DNA of 53,255 nt from positions 1 to 53,255 of the forward strand of contig CAMBLG010000016.1 of NCBI GenBank assembly GCA_945868435.1. Reading direction: 5' to 3'. The translations under genes were made by a program, and so were the position numbers. The DNA is from an uncultured Lachnospiraceae bacterium (GTDB lineage Bacteria; Bacillota; Clostridia; Lachnospirales; Lachnospiraceae). Of this stretch, positions 33,099 through 41,587 are shown piece after piece (positions within the stretch are counted from its first letter, which is position 1; each line of letters opens with the position of its first letter). Below the pieces are notes generated by a model. That model was given only the letters and a program-made list of their open reading frames with translations. It made no database searches and was not told the origin of the DNA.

Positions 33099-35402
33099 AT
33101 GATTTGCATAAAATGTGGTGCAGAAATATCGGATAAGGCAAAATTTTGTATGAATTGTGGAAACGCTATTGATCAAGCAAAGCTAGATTCTTTGAAGCAT
33201 AATGAGAATAAAACAATGGATGAAATAGTAATTCATCAAAATATGTCTGATGAAGAGATAAGTAGGTTAGGTCAGCGTTTGGATGATGTTCAAAAAGGAC
33301 AAGAGAAACAGGCGGAGAAAAATGGAACAGTTTTTTATATTGCAAATCAGAAATTAGTTTTGTCCAAAGCAAAGTTAGACTTGATTAATATAATAAATCG
33401 TGCAAAGACTATAACGGATAAGACAAAACTCGAATTTAAAGTACATTATAATAAAGAGGTTACAACTTTTGTTGAATATATAGATCAAGATGAATATATA
33501 CGTGATCTCTTTATTAATACTATTAAAAAAATATCAAGTGTATCATCCAATACTTTTAAAAGGTGTTCTGTTGATGAAATTGGATCAGAATTTGAAAGTA
33601 TAAATGGAGGATCAACATTATTACAATCTCGAAAAAATTTAAGGTTATGTTTGGCAGAAAAAGAAAGATTAGAGGAGCAGCTGCAAAACATAGGAGGGTT
33701 GCTGGATTTACAGAAAGAGACTAGAGGAAGAGTTGTTGGCTATGGAAGGGGAATATCAGGATTATTAAAAGCTAGTATAGAATCTTCAATAATTAATGCG
33801 GGTATAGGTGGAGTTTATGATATAAAAAATGGTATTAAAATGAATAGTCTAAAGAACAAGTGTACAGCCGAGTTAAATGCTTTTGTAAAGAAATCTGAAA
33901 CCAAAGAAATTCTTTTAAGAGATTTTAATAGTGATATGGATAATTTATTACAAGCATTTATGAATGCAATTTGTGATAAAAATGACATAAGTGATGCTGC
34001 GTTTAATATTGATTGTTCGGAAGAAAATGTGGAGGAAATGCAAGAACAAGCAGAAAAGGTCTTGGAATTGAACGATGATGAACAATATGTTTTTTTGCTT
34101 GAGGAATTTCCGTGGAATGAAAATATATATATTGATATATTTGAAGAATATGGAGATGATAATAACGATCTTTCGCGCTATGCTGATTTATTTAATATGA
34201 AGGTTGTAGAGCGCATAAAAAAAGAAAAAGACGAAGAAGAAAAAGAAAAAATTCGCGCGAAAGAGAGAAAAATACAAGAAAAAAAGAGAAAACAGGAAGA
34301 AAAGGAAAAACAGGAGAAACTTCAGGAAGAAAGGAAAAAGAAAGAGAAGTATGAAAAATTAAGAAAAGAAAGGGAAGATATTCGTAAACTAAAAGAAGAA
34401 ATTGATTGCCGAATAGAGTTGGAAACACAATTAGAGGCATTGTCCCAAAAGGTGGAGATGACTGGTGATATTCGTGAACAGTATGATCAAGTAGAACAAG
34501 AGATACAGAAATATGCAACTCAAATTAAGGAATTAGATAATTCTTCGCAAGTATACATTAGGGATATTAGCAAATTAGAAGAAAAAAGAAATCAATTGCA
34601 AAGAGAACTCGATAATACGGGACTATTTGAGCGACAGAAAAAAAAGAGTTTGAAATCTGAAATTGACAATTTATTTGGTGAAGAAGTAGTACAGAAACAA
34701 GCTTATACAAAGTTGCAGAATCAAGAATGTCAGATAAAAGAACAGTACAAGAGGACTGTTAAAAGGCGAGATGGACTGGTTTTTCAACATAAGACAAATG
34801 TAGAAAATAAAAAGAAAGAAGTTGTAGCTGGATTAAATAAATATTATAGCTCACATATTGAATCTTTTCACATGATTAATAGTAATGAGATTAGTTTTGG
34901 AAGAAAATTGTGGCGGGTATTAGAGCATCATGGAAGTCAATTTTTGTTAATAGACAAATCAATTTTAGTAGTGCCAAGGAGGTATGAGGAATCTGATGCA
35001 AAAGTCACATGGGCAACATGTTCTCTTCGGGGATGGTTAAATAGCGAGTATTATTCTGAATTCGAAGAACAAGAGCGAAAGATTATTTTTGAAACTAAAT
35101 TAGAAGAAAGCGATGATTCGGTATTTATATTAAATGCTAACGAGGCACAAATGTATTTTAAAAGTGACCAAGATAGAATCGCTGATATAAATAAAAGAAA
35201 TCAAAAGTGGTGGTTAAGATCTTCAGGAGAACCTAAACTGTCTACAGATATTGTGTGTGCTGATGGAAAGATAGGAGTAAGTGATACAAATAATTCAGCT
35301 TGTATATATGTACGACCTGTAATTAAAATTGACTTTTCACTTTTCTATAATGATGAAAAAATACAAAATAAATATAGCAAGTTGTTTGGCTGTGATATTT
35401 AA
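33099..35402 (+). CDS. Zinc-ribbon, coiled-coil, DUF6273-type cargo protein
   Basis: 767 residues. N terminus: a zinc ribbon with C3, C6, C17 and C20. Residues 200-260 contain a short Gly/Ala-rich hydrophobic stretch (GLLKASIESSIINAGIGGVYD). Residues about 360-580 form a very long, highly charged coiled coil. Residues about 595-750 resemble DUF6273, which occurs in many Clostridia proteins (LWRVLEHHGSQFLLIDKS, WLNSEYYSEF, KWWLRSSG, YVRPVIKI). GAGGAGG sets the start. The protein is soluble as far as can be seen. The architecture suggests a sensor or scaffold; a defence or maintenance role is only inferred from its place as element cargo. Confidence 0.65.
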   Translation: MICIKCGAEISDKAKFCMNCGNAIDQAKLDSLKHNENKTMDEIVIHQNMSDEEISRLGQRLDDVQKGQEKQAEKNGTVFYIANQKLVLSKAKLDLINIINRAKTITDKTKLEFKVHYNKEVTTFVEYIDQDEYIRDLFINTIKKISSVSSNTFKRCSVDEIGSEFESINGGSTLLQSRKNLRLCLAEKERLEEQLQNIGGLLDLQKETRGRVVGYGRGISGLLKASIESSIINAGIGGVYDIKNGIKMNSLKNKCTAELNAFVKKSETKEILLRDFNSDMDNLLQAFMNAICDKNDISDAAFNIDCSEENVEEMQEQAEKVLELNDDEQYVFLLEEFPWNENIYIDIFEEYGDDNNDLSRYADLFNMKVVERIKKEKDEEEKEKIRAKERKIQEKKRKQEEKEKQEKLQEERKKKEKYEKLRKEREDIRKLKEEIDCRIELETQLEALSQKVEMTGDIREQYDQVEQEIQKYATQIKELDNSSQVYIRDISKLEEKRNQLQRELDNTGLFERQKKKSLKSEIDNLFGEEVVQKQAYTKLQNQECQIKEQYKRTVKRRDGLVFQHKTNVENKKKEVVAGLNKYYSSHIESFHMINSNEISFGRKLWRVLEHHGSQFLLIDKSILVVPRRYEESDAKVTWATCSLRGWLNSEYYSEFEEQERKIIFETKLEESDDSVFILNANEAQMYFKSDQDRIADINKRNQKWWLRSSGEPKLSTDIVCADGKIGVSDTNNSACIYVRPVIKIDFSLFYNDEKIQNKYSKLFGCDI

Positions 35403-35519
35403 TATGAGATTCTATACATCTTTATTTGTTCAGCAGAATTTAAAGTATTGTAAAGGTAAGAAATTTTGATAATCAAATAGAATTGAGGCACATATAATTA
35501 CATTGTAGCAAAAGCAACT

Positions 35520-35556
35520 GGGCTTACTGCAATCACGCAGTAAGCCCCTTATTTTT
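35520..35556 (+). terminator. Terminator after the zinc-ribbon cargo gene
   Basis: Stem GGGCTTACTGC/GCAGTAAGCCC followed by CTTATTTTT. It shares the GCTTACTG core with the terminator at 32657. Confidence 0.8.
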
Positions 35557-35569
35557 ATGGAGGTACAGT

Positions 35570-36496
35570 ATGATTAACTTAGGTAACAACAGATACATTA
35601 TTGGCTTTGACAATGGATACCAATTTGGCAAGACGGCAAATACCATGTTTGATAACGGAGTGTATCCGTTGGGAAAGGTAGAGCCGTCGGTCAGAGAACA
35701 TTCACTGAAATTTGATCGGAGTTATTACAAGGTTGCAGAAGGGAGGGCTGCGATTACGGAAGATAAGATATCAGATGAAAACGCGAGGCTGCTTACGATG
35801 GTAGCAATCGCAAAGGAACTGTCAGCGGCGGGAGTACACAAGGCAGAAGTGATTCTTGCAGTTGGGCTTCCCTTTTCCGATTACGGCAGAGAGAAAAGAG
35901 AACTGATCCGCTATTATGAGCAGAAGCCAGTAATGAAATATGAGTTTGAGGGAATCCGGTATGATGTGACAGTCAGCCGGATTTTTGTTTTCCCGCAGTG
36001 CTACGCAGCTATTTCACCAAGGCTCTGCAATATGAAAGGTGATTACCTGATCGTGGATATCGGAAGTAAGACAACGGATGTGGTGTATCTTCGGAATGGG
36101 CTTCCGGTCGAGAGCCGATCCATTACGATCGAGAGGGCAATGGTCAAGTGGATCCGGCAGATTCAAGGCAGCCTGCAGGTTCAGTTTGGAAAGAACATAC
36201 CAGAGAACGAGATTCTGAAAGTACTTTTAAAGAAGGGAAGCCAGCTTCCCAAAAGCTACGTCAACCTTATAAGGAAAGAAATCCGGGGAAGGATTGAGGA
36301 ATTGGTGTTGGATCTGAAGGAGCGGGAGTATGACATGGACTATACCAATGTGATCTATGTGGGCGGCGGAGCGGTGGCAGTCCGGAACTTTTCAGAGTAT
36401 AGGACAAATGTGGCGTATGACTGTGACATTCTTGCAAATGCGAAAGGATATGAATTTCTGGCAGATCAGATGTTAAGGAAGCAGGGGGCGGCATGA
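35570..36496 (+). CDS. ParM/StbA-like actin ATPase
   Basis: 308 residues of the plasmid-segregation actin fold: phosphate loop 1 GFDNGYQFGK (D14), phosphate loop 2 IVDIGSKTTDVVYL (D163), and the adenosine loop VIYVGGGAVAVRNF. ParM forms filaments that push replicated plasmids apart, joined by ParR at a centromere. Its gene overlaps the next one by ATGA. A segregation system on an integrated element suggests that the excised circle can persist or replicate. TGGAGG sets the start. GC content is visibly higher than in the cargo upstream. Confidence 0.88.
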   Translation: MINLGNNRYIIGFDNGYQFGKTANTMFDNGVYPLGKVEPSVREHSLKFDRSYYKVAEGRAAITEDKISDENARLLTMVAIAKELSAAGVHKAEVILAVGLPFSDYGREKRELIRYYEQKPVMKYEFEGIRYDVTVSRIFVFPQCYAAISPRLCNMKGDYLIVDIGSKTTDVVYLRNGLPVESRSITIERAMVKWIRQIQGSLQVQFGKNIPENEILKVLLKKGSQLPKSYVNLIRKEIRGRIEELVLDLKEREYDMDYTNVIYVGGGAVAVRNFSEYRTNVAYDCDILANAKGYEFLADQMLRKQGAA

Positions 36497-36861
36497 TGGC
36501 AGAAAAAATGGTGGTCAGTATGCGATTCCATATGGATAACTCTGAGGACAGGAAACTTTATGAGTTCCTGAAACAGGATGCCGGGGATGTTATGTCGCTT
36601 GCAGCTGTAGCGAAAGGCCGGATCAGGGATTCGTATCATGCGGAAAAGAGTATGGAGGAGAATGTAGAGCTTCTGGAACAGATAAAAGAAGTGGTCAGGG
36701 AGGAAATGCAGGTATCCGGAATGAAGATGGTTGGAGCTATGTTGGCGGGAATGAAGGGTACAGGTGACATAGAGCCGCCGATTCCGCAAGAACAGGAAAA
36801 CCGACTGCCGCAGGCAGGTGGGGAACTTCCGAGAAGTGCATTGGATTTTCTGGACGGATAA
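36493..36861 (+). CDS. ParR-like partner of the ParM actin
   Basis: 122 residues. The N-terminal third (KMVVSMRFHMDNSEDRKLYEFLKQDA, then SLAAVAKGRIRDSY) looks like a ribbon-helix-helix strand and helix; a coiled segment follows (SMEENVELLEQIKEVVREEM), and the C terminus is Pro/Glu-rich and disordered, ending LDFLDG. Type II adaptor proteins bind centromere repeats through the N terminus and ParM through a C-terminal helix. Called from size, fold pattern and the ATGA overlap with parM; sequence identity to known ParR is not claimed. Confidence 0.65.
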   Translation: MMAEKMVVSMRFHMDNSEDRKLYEFLKQDAGDVMSLAAVAKGRIRDSYHAEKSMEENVELLEQIKEVVREEMQVSGMKMVGAMLAGMKGTGDIEPPIPQEQENRLPQAGGELPRSALDFLDG

Positions 36862-36875
36862 AACCATGAAAGAAT

Positions 36876-36983
36876 ATGCTGATGGAGGAGATAGATTTGC
36901 TCCTAAATAGAGACACCTTGGAGCAGATTTGCAGCTTAAAGCAAGTTCTTGTTGAAGAGAGCAACAATTCTGCAACATGGTGA
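36876..36983 (+). CDS. Possible small 35-residue protein
   Basis: ATG followed by an acidic, leucine-rich 35-codon frame (MLMEEIDLLLNRDTLEQI...) in the 330-bp gap after the ParR-like gene. The ribosome site is weak. It could be a fragment of a lost gene. Confidence 0.3.
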   Translation: MLMEEIDLLLNRDTLEQICSLKQVLVEESNNSATW

Positions 36984-37085
36984 AATATGTCTGCTACAGT
37001 ATGAGGTTATGAGCCTTTGCAGAACGCTAAATACAATGAAATCAATGATATATTATTTATGGGAATCATGGTATTCATGTTACTT

Positions 37086-37115
37086 GGGGAGCCTGTATGG
37101 CTCCCCATCATTTTT
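37086..37115 (+). terminator. Terminator of the parM unit
   Basis: Stem GGGGAGCC/GGCTCCCC with a TGTAT loop, followed by ATCATTTTT. The rest of the gap from 36862 shows only the small frame at 36876 and this hairpin. Confidence 0.8.
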
Positions 37116-37134
37116 GCGAAGGAGGACTCGAAAA

Positions 37135-37206
37135 GTGAATAGAAAAGAGAGAAGTAGTAAAAATGTAAATTTTATTTTAAGGAGGAATGACAAATGGCAG
37201 TATTAG
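37135..37206 (+). CDS. Possible 23-residue leader cistron of the DUF932 gene
   Basis: GTG behind a full AAGGAGGA site opens a lysine/arginine-rich 23-codon frame that overlaps the DUF932 start by 13 bp. The DUF932 gene has its own AAGGAGG site inside this frame. It may couple or delay translation; only the site and the overlap support it. Confidence 0.3.
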   Translation: MNRKERSSKNVNFILRRNDKWQY

Positions 37207-38129
37207 TAGAAACGATGTACAGCACAAGGGAAAAGCCGTGGCATGGGCTTGGCACGGTTGTGAAGGAGGCACCAACATCAGAAGAGGCACTGCGCCTGGC
37301 AGGGCTGGACTGGAACGTGGTGCAAGAGCCAATCTATACTCCGTTCAGGGAGAAGATTGATGGATTTAAGGCAAATGTGAGAGATTCGGATCGGAAGGTG
37401 CTAGGTGTCGTTAGTGACCGGTATAAGGTTGTTCAAAACGTGGAGGCTTTCAACTTTACCGATGAACTGTTGGGGCAGGGTGTCCGCTATGAAACAGCAG
37501 GTTCACTGTCAGGAGGAAAGCGAGTCTGGCTTCTGGCAAGACTTCCGAGGGAATACATCATTGCAGGGGAAAGGATCAGCCCGTATCTAGTGTTTTCCAA
37601 CACGCATGATGGGAGTGGTTCTGTCAAGGTGGCTGTGACACCTGTTCGTGTTGTGTGTAATAATACTCTGAATCTTGCACTGGACACGGCACAGAGAAGT
37701 TTCAGCATGATTCACACGGGAAAGATTGCAGACAAGATTCAGGAGGCGCGCGATACCCTTTTCATGGCAGAGCGTTATATGGATCATCTGGGAGGTGAGT
37801 TTGAAGAACTCCGCAGGCAGAAGGTTACAGATGAGCAGGTTCGGGAATATATTGAACTTTTGCTTCCGATGGAGAAGAATACGACCAGAACGCAGGAAAA
37901 GAATGTGCTCCGCCTGAGAGAGGATCTGGCAAAACGCTATTATGAGGCACCGGATCTAAAGAAAGTTGGAAATAATGCGTACCGCTTTATCAATGCAGTA
38001 TCTGATTTTGCAACTCACGCCGATCCGTTACGTAGAACGGCAAATTACAATGAGAATCTTTTCAGTCGCACGATTGACGGAAATCCGTTGATTGACAAAG
38101 CATACCAGCTGGTCAAAGAAGCTGCATAA
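37194..38129 (+). CDS. DUF932 (phage/plasmid-like) protein
   Basis: 311 residues of the DUF932/TIGR03299 family, which occurs on phages, plasmids and integrative elements. Seen: the opening TREKPWHGLGTVV, the YKVVQNVEAFNFTDELLG segment, LVFSNTHDGSGSVKVAVTPVRVVCNNTL and the closing NPLIDKAYQLVKEAA. The biochemical function is not known; the gene usually sits with recombination and replication genes, as here. AAGGAGG precedes the ATG. A short hairpin separates it from the YqaJ gene. Confidence 0.9.
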   Translation: MAVLVETMYSTREKPWHGLGTVVKEAPTSEEALRLAGLDWNVVQEPIYTPFREKIDGFKANVRDSDRKVLGVVSDRYKVVQNVEAFNFTDELLGQGVRYETAGSLSGGKRVWLLARLPREYIIAGERISPYLVFSNTHDGSGSVKVAVTPVRVVCNNTLNLALDTAQRSFSMIHTGKIADKIQEARDTLFMAERYMDHLGGEFEELRRQKVTDEQVREYIELLLPMEKNTTRTQEKNVLRLREDLAKRYYEAPDLKKVGNNAYRFINAVSDFATHADPLRRTANYNENLFSRTIDGNPLIDKAYQLVKEAA

Positions 38130-38144
38130 ATAAAATCTAACTAT

Positions 38145-38175
38145 GGGCAGGTGTCATAGCGGCACCTGCCCTAAT
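38145..38175 (+). terminator. Hairpin between DUF932 and yqaJ-like genes
   Basis: GGGCAGGTG pairs with CACCTGCCC, followed by TAATTTA. The T-run is weak, so partial termination or mRNA stabilisation is equally likely. Confidence 0.55.
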
Positions 38176-38194
38176 TTATGGAGGTGCCAATCAT

Positions 38195-39124
38195 ATGAAA
38201 GTAGTTGTAAAAACCAATAATTTAACTAGGGAGGAGTGGCTGAAATACCGGACAAAGGGAATCGGAGGATCCGATGTGTCCATTATTGCGGGAATCAACC
38301 CGTTTAAGTCCGTATATCAGTTGTGGCTGGAAAAGACTGGGCAGGTGGAACCGGAGGAAGAAGGCAGTGAATATACCCATTTTGGGACACTGTTGGAGCC
38401 GATTGTGCGGAAGGAATTTATGGAGCGCACAGGCATCAAGGTCAGACAGAAGCACATGCTCCTGCAGAGTGAGGAGCATCCGTTCATGTTTGCGGATCTG
38501 GATGGTGTCATTAACGAGGATGGACAACTGTGCATCTTTGAGGCGAAGACGGCATCGGCATATAAGCAGGACGTGTGGGAGGAAGAAGTGCCTGCACCAT
38601 ATATCCTGCAGATACAGCACTATATGGCTGTGACTGGAGCAAAGAAGACATACATTGCAGCTCTTGTGGGTGGAAACCACTTTTTTTACCATGTGGTAGA
38701 GCGGGATGAGGAAATGATCGCAAAGATTATTGTGATGGAAAAATATTTTTGGCAGCATCATGTCATGGGAGGCGTGGAGCCTCTTCCAGATGGCTCGGAG
38801 GCTACCACAAGATATTTTAATGAGCGGTTCCGTAATTCCAATGGGGAGACAATTGAACTTCCTGATGAGGTGCTGCCAGTCTGCGAGGAATATGATAACC
38901 TCACACGGCAGATTAGGGAACTGGAGACGGCAAAGAATGCCGCAGCGAACCAGTTGAAAAGTTATCTTGGGGAAGCCGAAGCCGGAACCGTGGGAGACAG
39001 GAAGATCACATGGAAATCTGTCAGCAAAAATTCTGTGGATACAAAACGTCTGAAATCAGAGCATCCCGATATTTATACAGATTGCCTGACACAGAGCAGT
39101 TACAGGAGATTTCTGGTTGCGTAG
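38195..39124 (+). CDS. YqaJ-family (lambda exonuclease-like) recombination nuclease
   Basis: 309 residues. Motifs: WLKYRTKGIGGSDVSIIAGINPF at the start, HFGTLLEPIVRKEF, then the acidic pair FADLDGVI and CIFEAKTAS with the catalytic D-ExK set, and PAPYILQIQHYMAVTG. YqaJ nucleases resect duplex ends to single strands that an annealing protein then uses, as in lambda Exo/Beta. The annealing partner is the Rad52-like gene two genes on. The GGAGGTG site sets the start. A C-terminal coiled part (about 230-265) is normal for the family. Confidence 0.88.
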   Translation: MKVVVKTNNLTREEWLKYRTKGIGGSDVSIIAGINPFKSVYQLWLEKTGQVEPEEEGSEYTHFGTLLEPIVRKEFMERTGIKVRQKHMLLQSEEHPFMFADLDGVINEDGQLCIFEAKTASAYKQDVWEEEVPAPYILQIQHYMAVTGAKKTYIAALVGGNHFFYHVVERDEEMIAKIIVMEKYFWQHHVMGGVEPLPDGSEATTRYFNERFRNSNGETIELPDEVLPVCEEYDNLTRQIRELETAKNAAANQLKSYLGEAEAGTVGDRKITWKSVSKNSVDTKRLKSEHPDIYTDCLTQSSYRRFLVA

Positions 39125-39139
39125 GAAAGGAGTGGTTCG

Positions 39140-39568
39140 ATGAACAAGATTTTTTTGATGGGAAGACTGACAAAGGATCCGGAGATCCGATACAGCCAGG
39201 GCGACAATCCAATCGCGATTGCGAGATATTCACTGGCTGTGGACAAGAAACAGAAACGGGAGGACGGCATAAAAGCAGACTTCTTTAACGTAGTGGCTTT
39301 TGATCGCCTCGGGGATTTTGCGGCAAAGTATCTGCGCAAAGGAATCAAAATCGTCCTGTCCGGAAGGGTGCAGACCGGAACCTACGATAATAAGGAAGGT
39401 GTTCGGATGCCGTTTTTTGAGGTGGTGGCAGAACTGCAGGAATTTGCAGAGAGTAAAAATGCCATGCAGACTACAGATCCTTCCAGAGCAGATGACAGAG
39501 ACCGTTATCCTGCAGAAGGGGGCTTTCTGCAGATCCCGGATAATCTGGATGACCTGCCGTTTGATTAA
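39140..39568 (+). CDS. ssb: Single-stranded DNA-binding protein
   Basis: 142 residues with an N-terminal OB fold: MNKIFLMGRLTKDPEIRY, IARYSLAVDKK, DFFNVVAFDRLGDFAAKYLRKG and the VLSGRVQTGTY strand. The tail ends in DLPFD, matching the acidic DxPF tip that SSB uses to recruit partners. It would protect ends made by the YqaJ nuclease. It lies 15 bp after the yqaJ-like gene with an AAAGGAG site. It is an element copy, separate from the housekeeping ssb expected elsewhere. Confidence 0.93.
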   Translation: MNKIFLMGRLTKDPEIRYSQGDNPIAIARYSLAVDKKQKREDGIKADFFNVVAFDRLGDFAAKYLRKGIKIVLSGRVQTGTYDNKEGVRMPFFEVVAELQEFAESKNAMQTTDPSRADDRDRYPAEGGFLQIPDNLDDLPFD

Positions 39569-39584
39569 AGGGAGGGAGCAGAAC

Positions 39585-39686
39585 ATGCATAGGATGAAAA
39601 CGAAACAGAGAGACAGAAGGCTGCCGTTTTGCAGTTTGATTTCAAAGATGATCTGCATGATTCAGGTTTTAGGGAAGGAAGTGTGA
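39585..39686 (+). CDS. Small 33-residue protein coupled to the annealing-protein gene
   Basis: ATG behind GGGAGGGAG, reading MHRMKTKQRDRRLPFC and onward to a TGA that overlaps the next ATG (TGATG). The strong site and tight coupling argue for translation. Basic and Cys-containing; family unknown. An alternative is that it only serves to bring ribosomes to the next gene. Confidence 0.45.
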   Translation: MHRMKTKQRDRRLPFCSLISKMICMIQVLGKEV

Positions 39687-40429
39687 TGGATATGGAAAAG
39701 AATAATATTCGGCTGCTTCGTGCTGATGAAATTGAGTGTCGAGTAGGCATGATTAGCGAAAAAGGGCTGTCTTTGTTACTGTATAAAGATGCGAGGGTGG
39801 ACATGAAGATTCTGGATGAAGTGTACGGTCCTCTTAACTGGCAGAGAAAGCATGAAATGATTGGAGGAAACCTTTACTGTACGGTCAGCATCTGGGACAA
39901 AGAAAAACAACAGTGGATCTCCAAGATGGATGTGGGAACCAAGAGCAATACCGAGCAGGAGAAGGGCGAGGCTTCGGATTCTTTCAAGCGTGCCTGCTTC
40001 TCCCATGGGATTGGCAGGGAACTTTACACAGCGCCTTTTATCTGGATTGGCGCAGAAAAGGTCAGCATCAAAAGGAAAAATGACCGTTACACCACTTATG
40101 ACAAGTTTAAGATCAGCAGCATTTCCTACAATGAAAACCGTGAGATTATGGGTCTTTCCATAATAAATCAGGACGAAAGAGTTGTCTACAGTCTGATCGA
40201 CAGGTCTTTGGGGCAACAAGGACTGCCTGAACTGCAGAAAAAGCAGAAGGAGCATGTGGATCCGGCTGATGAACACGCGGAGGCAATTAATAAAGAACTG
40301 GCAAGGACAGGAGTTGCCCTCGATACGGTTTTGCAGCGTTATGGTGTAAAGAGTGTGCAGGAGATGGATGATAATACATATAGGAAAGCAATGAACAGCC
40401 TGAAACGGACAAAAGCGAAGGCTGCTTAA
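39686..40429 (+). CDS. Rad52-like single-strand annealing protein
   Basis: 247 residues. The central part (LNWQRKHEMIGGNLYCTVSIWD, then GEASDSFKRACFSHGIGRELYTAPFIWI) is the pattern of phage and element proteins related to Rad52/Sak-type annealases. It would pair complementary single strands covered by SSB after YqaJ resection. The C terminus (about 195-247) is a separate helical part. The start at 39686 is coupled to the preceding small frame; an in-frame upstream ATG would add 19 residues without a site. No RecT gene is present, so this is the likely annealer. Confidence 0.75.
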   Translation: MDMEKNNIRLLRADEIECRVGMISEKGLSLLLYKDARVDMKILDEVYGPLNWQRKHEMIGGNLYCTVSIWDKEKQQWISKMDVGTKSNTEQEKGEASDSFKRACFSHGIGRELYTAPFIWIGAEKVSIKRKNDRYTTYDKFKISSISYNENREIMGLSIINQDERVVYSLIDRSLGQQGLPELQKKQKEHVDPADEHAEAINKELARTGVALDTVLQRYGVKSVQEMDDNTYRKAMNSLKRTKAKAA

Positions 40430-40442
40430 ATGAAACAATTTT

Positions 40443-40472
40443 TATGCCGGAGGCAGTCATGTCTCCGGCATA
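40443..40472 (+). terminator. Hairpin after the annealing-protein gene
   Basis: Perfect 10-bp stem TATGCCGGAG/CTCCGGCATA followed by CTTTATAA; a weak T-run. Confidence 0.5.
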
Positions 40473-40499
40473 CTTTATAAACGAAAGGATGGGTAGAAG

Positions 40500-41390
40500 A
40501 TGATTACATTTGAGGAATTTACACAGGTGGTTATGGAAGGATTACAGCAGCTTGTAGGAAATGGGTGTCAAATAAGAAAGACGCAGAGTATGAAAAACAA
40601 TGGACTGAAACGAACCGGGATAACTGCAGTCAGGAAAGAGGGGAATGTATTCCCGGTCATTTACCTAGAGCAGTTTTATAATGATTATAAATTTGAGGAC
40701 TGTACAATAAATGAGATAGTGGAGAAGGTATATGCACTACTGGAACAGCATTCGGGAAAAACTTTAGACCAATTCAATGTAGATGATTTTCAGGATTGGG
40801 ATAAAACGAAGACACATGTATTTGCAAAATTGATAAATGCCCAGATGAACAAAGAACTGCTGGAGGATGTTCCGCACAGAATCTTGATGGATCTGGCTGA
40901 GGTATTTTATGTGAAGGTCTATGAAAATCAAATGGAGGGGGTTGGCACAATACCGATCCGAAACGAACATAAATCATTCTGGAAAGTCGATGAAGCCATA
41001 CTGCATGAAACTGCTCTCGCTAATATGGCTGCCGACCAGACGGAATTCACAAGCATTGAGAATTTGTTGAGCCATTCTTCGGAAGAGCTGGAGTTTGAGG
41101 GTGGTGGCATGTATATTCTCACAAACAGTAGCAAACTCTTTGGGGCATCTGAACTTTTGAAGAAAGATATTCTTCACAATATTGCGGAGAAATTGCAGGA
41201 CAATCTAATTATTTTGCCAAGCAGTACCCATGAACTTATTATTCTATCGGAAAAGGATGCACCGTCCGAAGAGAAAGCGGCAGACATGGTGAAGGAGATT
41301 AATGCTACATGTCTGGCTCCTAATGAAGTACTCTCGAATCATGTGTATCGATATGAACGACTTACTCAAGCGGTAAGTATCGCGGCATAG
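40500..41390 (+). CDS. DUF5688-type protein
   Basis: 296 residues of a family frequent on Lachnospiraceae mobile elements. Features: an opening MITFEEFTQVVMEGLQQLV helix, NGLKRTGITAVRKEGNVFPVIYLEQFY, and a second half with LFGASELLKKDILHNIAEKL and LIILPSSTHELIIL. It looks cytoplasmic and globular; no catalytic motif is visible. Function unknown. The AAAGGATGGG site sets the start. It ends the GC-richer recombination block. Confidence 0.72.
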   Translation: MITFEEFTQVVMEGLQQLVGNGCQIRKTQSMKNNGLKRTGITAVRKEGNVFPVIYLEQFYNDYKFEDCTINEIVEKVYALLEQHSGKTLDQFNVDDFQDWDKTKTHVFAKLINAQMNKELLEDVPHRILMDLAEVFYVKVYENQMEGVGTIPIRNEHKSFWKVDEAILHETALANMAADQTEFTSIENLLSHSSEELEFEGGGMYILTNSSKLFGASELLKKDILHNIAEKLQDNLIILPSSTHELIILSEKDAPSEEKAADMVKEINATCLAPNEVLSNHVYRYERLTQAVSIAA

Positions 41391-41449
41391 GGAAAACAAG
41401 GCTTTTACTACTGTTGGGAAGGTGTTATACTAATGCATATGAAGCTACG

Positions 41450-41566
41450 TGGAAATTCCATCTGATATTTAAAAAACGCTATTTTAGGGCGTTTCTGGAA
41501 GGATGGAAAAGATGGAAACGGTGGAATTACGGAACAATAATCCATAAATTCCATCATTTCCATCTT
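41450..41566. promoter_or_regulatory. Large inverted repeat upstream of the HTH gene
   Basis: A 21-bp arm at 41509-41529 (AAGATGGAAACGGTGGAATT) and its near-complement at 41545-41566 (AAATTCCATCATTTCCATCT), with a further half-site TGGAAATTCCATCT at 41450-41463. It lies 22 bp before the ATG of the HTH gene. It may be an operator, an iteron-like replication site, or a hairpin in the leader. Confidence 0.65.
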
Positions 41567-41587
41567 GAAGAAAATGGAGGGGACAAT

